This document shows, piece by piece, positions 33,380-35,794 of a stretch of DNA of 35,794 bases. The stretch lies in the NCBI GenBank assembly GCA_017746715.1, contig JAGHZQ010000109.1, forward strand, positions 1-35,794. Reading direction: 5' to 3'. The DNA comes from Cyanobacteria bacterium SBLK (GTDB taxonomy: Bacteria > Cyanobacteriota > Cyanobacteriia > Cyanobacteriales > Spirulinaceae). Position 1 is the stretch's first letter. Each line of letters begins with the position of its first letter. The notes under the pieces are model-generated. The model had not been told where the DNA came from. It did no database searches and worked only from the letters and a program-made list of their open reading frames with translations. A program made the translations under genes and the position numbers.

Positions 33380-35139
33380 AGCGGATCGCACCGATCCTCG
33401 CACTCGAGCCATTCTCTCGCTCGAGTGCGCCAGCGAATCTCATCGAATTCGTCCAATAGCGCCCGACGATCGCACTGTTCCCAATAAGTCCGTGCCAGAA
33501 TATTCTCCCCGCGATCGCTCCAAACTTCCCCCAAAACGCAATAAGCCTTTGCGGGTTGTTCCTTAAGACTGAGAGCTTCTTCAAGGAGAGCGATCGCCTC
33601 ATTGCTTTGTCCCTGTCCCAAACGCGCTCTTGCTAAATAGACCAACAAATTGTAGCGAGCCGGATCGTCCTCTTTTTGCAGTAAATCCAATCCTTGCTGG
33701 GCAAAAAAAGCCGCGCCATCGTAATCTTGTTTTTGCCAGATTGCCAACTCCGCTAACTTACGATAGGCAACGGGTTGACCCCGCCGAGCGGCATCTCGGT
33801 ACAATTTCTCGGCGGCGGTAAAATCCCCAACTTTCTCCCGCAGATATCCCAACATGAGAATCGTCGCGCGATTTTTGCCATTAAAACGAAGCGCCCATTC
33901 CCAAGCATCCCCAGCCGCATCTAACTCCCCTGCTTGATAGCGATCCCAACCCCAACGGTGAAACTGACGGGCGATCTCGGGAAAGCCCCAATACCAACCG
34001 ACCAAACCCGATAGTAAAAGGGCAGCGATCGCGCTCCTTCGCCAAGGCGGCAATTTGAACGGTTTTCGCAGCACAAAAGATCCCGTCCGAGGGTGTTGGA
34101 CGACGACAGGCATCCAACTCGCACAAGGATATTGCCCCTCTAGCGCTTCCAATCGCTCCCGAGCGGTTCGCAAAATGACATGAAACGGCTTATCCAAAGA
34201 AAACGCACTCAAAAAATACTTTAAAAAGGCTTGAGCGACAGCATCGGGAATGAGTTCCCGCATCACAATCGTGGTGGGGATGGCGAGATCGCTGAGGGTT
34301 TTCGCCAATCCCAAACCATCGCAGGAGTTAAAAATCGCCAGTTTCAACCCCCGAGCGATCGCGGTTTTCAAACCGTTTCGGAGTTCCTCAACCGTCAAAC
34401 TCTCCTTCTGATTCAAATACAATTTGCCGATCTCGTCTTTCGTTTCGCTATGTCCGGCAAAAAAGAGAATATCCCACTTCCTCTCCCATAACTCATCGGT
34501 GACGCGATCGCGTTTTGGCTGAACCAAAAACTCTACCGACATTCCCGGTAAATTAGTCAATAATTCGCGATCGCTTTGCACGTCAATATCGCGATCGTGT
34601 CCCAAAATTGCCAACACTCGCAAAGGAGAATGCCAAGTCAATTGGGGAGAGCGCCAAGCTAAATTTCCCGATTGCGGTTCGATCATCGTTGGCGAACAAA
34701 AAAAGATTTCCCCGCGGGGGCAATGTTCGACTAAATCCCAGTAGTGCCACGGAAGTTTTTTAAGAGAGAGGGAGTCGCTTCGCAGGAGAAAGCGAATATC
34801 GTCTTGAAAATTGAGCACCTCTCGCAACCGCCGATCGGGAACTCGGAACGCATCTGCTTGCAACCAACTTTGAAAGGAGACAACGAGCGATCGCGCCGAT
34901 TCGCCACAAGCGGCGATCGCTCGCCTAAATCCTGCGGGTGTTAAGGGACGGTGGTAGGGAGCGCCCAAGTTTCGGTATTGCGACCAATGCTCTTGAAGTT
35001 GTTGCGATAAGGCAGGATTGGCGGGTAATGTGCCAACTTCTTCAAAATAGGGCAGTTTTCCTTCAACACGAACAGTGACGGTGACGCTAAATCCCGTTGT
35101 TTCTAAGTCTCCGATCGGCGTTAACTCAACCACAATCAT
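33376..35139 (-). CDS. CHAT-domain (caspase-like) protease with TM and TPRs
   Basis: The 587-aa protein starts with about 150 residues of unrecognised sequence, then a CHAT domain (about 160-350). Its catalytic dyad is visible: H230 in FFAGHSETKDEIGKLYLN and C273 in IFNSCDGLGLA, so it should be active as a caspase-like cysteine protease. SWMPVVVQHP (341-350) closes the domain. A TM helix follows (about 369-386, SAIAALLLSGLVGWYWG), then TPR units (about 400-570; AAEKLYRDAARRGQP, AIALLEEALSLKEQPAKAYC). With the CHAT part N-terminal to the TM, the protease is predicted cytosolic and the TPRs outside, unless the orientation is reversed. CHAT proteases act in conflict or regulated proteolysis systems. 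Confidence 0.9.
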   Translation of the reverse strand: MIVVELTPIGDLETTGFSVTVTVRVEGKLPYFEEVGTLPANPALSQQLQEHWSQYRNLGAPYHRPLTPAGFRRAIAACGESARSLVVSFQSWLQADAFRVPDRRLREVLNFQDDIRFLLRSDSLSLKKLPWHYWDLVEHCPRGEIFFCSPTMIEPQSGNLAWRSPQLTWHSPLRVLAILGHDRDIDVQSDRELLTNLPGMSVEFLVQPKRDRVTDELWERKWDILFFAGHSETKDEIGKLYLNQKESLTVEELRNGLKTAIARGLKLAIFNSCDGLGLAKTLSDLAIPTTIVMRELIPDAVAQAFLKYFLSAFSLDKPFHVILRTARERLEALEGQYPCASWMPVVVQHPRTGSFVLRKPFKLPPWRRSAIAALLLSGLVGWYWGFPEIARQFHRWGWDRYQAGELDAAGDAWEWALRFNGKNRATILMLGYLREKVGDFTAAEKLYRDAARRGQPVAYRKLAELAIWQKQDYDGAAFFAQQGLDLLQKEDDPARYNLLVYLARARLGQGQSNEAIALLEEALSLKEQPAKAYCVLGEVWSDRGENILARTYWEQCDRRALLDEFDEIRWRTRAREWLECEDRCDPL

Positions 35140-35282
35140 TGATTGGCATTGCTCGTTAAAGAGAGCGAGGAGTACGATTCGATTTTACTCCCGATCGCGA
35201 AAAAATTCTAGTTCCCAAGGAGTTCGAGGAAATTGGGGAAATGAGCGATCGCTACAGGATGATTAGCATCGCCCACAAGAAT

Positions 35283-35338
35283 GTCAATTGATTGAGGTTA
35301 AAAAATGGACTTAAAGAGGAAATCGGTGCTATATTGAA
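35283..35338 (+). pseudogene. decayed copy of the 80-aa protein gene
   Basis: The leader ATTGATTGAGGTTAAAAAATGG matches, with few changes, the leader ATTGATTGAGGTAAAACAATGG of the intact copies. After ATGG the sequence jumps to ACTTAAAGAGGAAATC, resembling the intact copies' codons 27-32 (ACTTAACCGAGGAAATC), so about 78 bases were deleted; the short frame then ends at TGA. Confidence 0.6.
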
Positions 35339-35340
35339 CA

Positions 35341-35363
35341 GCTAATGTTAAAAAAACATTAGC
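35341..35363. other. perfect 9-bp hairpin, loop AAAAA
   Basis: GCTAATGTT (35341-35349) and AACATTAGC (35355-35363) with a five-A loop, followed by another inverted pair. There is no T-run after it, so it is not a standard terminator; it may be regulatory for the tandem genes. Confidence 0.6.
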
Positions 35364-35439
35364 AATTGCATTAGTTGGCTATAGCAATTAAAATCAGAAG
35401 GCATCGAAGAACTTACAGCACATTGATTGAGGTAAAACA

Positions 35440-35682
35440 ATGGATTTGAATGGATTTAAACAGCAAATTGATGCTCTCTCTTTAGAAGAAAAAGTAGAAG
35501 TTTGCAAATACTTAACCGAGGAAATCAAAAAGGAATCGGGGACTAACTATGGGAGTGGCGTTGGATTAATTGCAAATTGTGAAGACGTTAACATAGTGAA
35601 TTGCCTTTCTGCTAGTGACCTTGCAGATATTTTCGAGGCACTTGCTCAGAAAACTCGCAAAGAAAAACCTTTCGCAGAGTAG
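35440..35682 (+). CDS. 80-aa protein of a tandem gene array, copy 1
   Basis: The start ATG 35440 has a Shine-Dalgarno-like GAGG 8-11 bases upstream. The N-terminus (MDLNGFKQQIDALSLEEKVE, then VCKYLTEEIKK) is a helical pair of LSLEEK type. A glycine linker SGTNYGSGVG precedes LIANCEDVNIVNC, which is likely a beta-strand pair with two cysteines spaced C-x7-C, then a last helix LSASDLADIFEALAQKTRKE. There is no signal peptide. I do not recognise the family. It stands beside a CHAT protease gene transcribed divergently, and is repeated in tandem every 267 bases, which suggests a dosage- or variation-related role such as a protease substrate, adaptor or inhibitor. Confidence 0.72.
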   Translation: MDLNGFKQQIDALSLEEKVEVCKYLTEEIKKESGTNYGSGVGLIANCEDVNIVNCLSASDLADIFEALAQKTRKEKPFAE

Positions 35683-35706
35683 CGTCGCATTGATTGAGGT
35701 AAAACA

Positions 35707-35794
35707 ATGGATTTGAATGGATTTAAACAGCAAATTGATGCTCTCTCTTTAGAAGAAAAAGTAGAAGTTTGCAAATACTTAACCGAGGAAATCA
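35707..35794 (+). CDS. 80-aa protein of the tandem array, copy 2 (3' partial)
   Basis: The visible 88 bases are identical to the start of copy 1 at 35440, and the leader from CATTGATTGAGG at 35688 is identical too (35421 in copy 1). The window ends at codon 30, so the rest of the gene, and any further copies, cannot be seen. The repeat unit is 267 bp. Confidence 0.75.
   Translation, partial: MDLNGFKQQIDALSLEEKVEVCKYLTEEI

Larger units (their letters stand above)
35140..35439. promoter_or_regulatory. divergent region before the CHAT gene and the tandem small-protein genes
   Basis: This 300-base gap holds a decayed gene copy (35283-35338), a hairpin GCTAATGTT/AACATTAGC (35341-35363) and a second inverted repeat AATTGC/GCAATT (35364-35389) around TTAGTTGGCT. 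The left 140 bases must include the CHAT promoter on the minus strand; I see no clear operator there. Confidence 0.5.
35421..35794 (+). repeat. 267-bp tandem duplication of gene plus leader
   Basis: CATTGATTGAGGTAAAACAA precedes ATG at both 35440 and 35707, and the visible 107 bases are the same in both units. Lack of differences implies a very recent duplication or gene conversion. Confidence 0.85.

Noticed and set aside
35421..35794. CRISPR-like or satellite repeat
   Set aside because: The 267-bp unit contains a complete reading frame with ribosome binding site, so it is a tandem gene duplication.

Overview
The window is chromosomal DNA of a cyanobacterium, most likely a filamentous or Oscillatoriales-type one. 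The evidence is the very frequent HIP1 octamer GCGATCGC and its core CGATCG, a BicA-type bicarbonate transporter, a XisH/XisI pair, a CtpC-like processing protease, a Tll0287-like heme domain, DUF1822-like and CHAT/TPR proteins, and many short palindromic dispersed repeats between genes. I see no rRNA, tRNA, CRISPR array, prophage or intact insertion sequence.

Layout. 1-3075: a three-gene plus-strand set (TPR-trypsin protease cut by the left edge, a secreted protein with a FlgD-Ig-like end, a two-TM membrane protein), then xisH/xisI (3181-3920). 4052-5830: a PrxQ-type peroxiredoxin lacking the usual resolving cysteine, a cyanobacterial conserved protein (Npun_F0494-like) and an FkbM methyltransferase. 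6017-11862: cobQ facing a minus-strand ggt-mnmH pair, then a lipoprotein with an SLH-like region. 11863-13232: poor in genes, with a multi-hairpin element, a 60-aa membrane protein with its own terminator, and remnants of an IS5-type transposase and of an addiction-module antidote gene. 13233-19589: housekeeping genes bicA, rpsP, a KH-domain protein, phoH-like, gcvH and a long pyruvate kinase. 19625-23169: a UDP-glucuronate epimerase and a probable sulfate pair (SLC13 permease with two RCK_C domains, then cysC). 23512-27142: a secreted TPR protein overlapping or abutting recG. 27207-29684: a heme-sensor class III nucleotide cyclase followed by a membrane-anchored cyclic-nucleotide-binding protein, a plausible signal generator and receptor pair. 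29857-31149: ctpC-like protease.

31235-35794 is the accessory region of most interest. It has a two-gene minus-strand operon (HTH-like 197-aa protein and DUF1822-like protein, overlapping by ATGA) and two tiny plus-strand ORFs of 45 aa each, both with signal-like N-termini and one with a strong ribosome binding site. Next comes a minus-strand CHAT (caspase-like) protease with a TM segment and TPRs, and then a tandem array of an 80-aa protein gene. That array has one intact copy, one identical copy running off the edge and one decayed copy upstream. A TAGTTGGC..ATAG-type motif occurs in the control regions of both the mini-ORFs/HTH operon and the tandem array, and a C-x7-C motif is shared by the second mini-peptide and the 80-aa protein. 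I infer a CHAT-protease locus with small peptides as partners or substrates. This is a hypothesis, not an established system.
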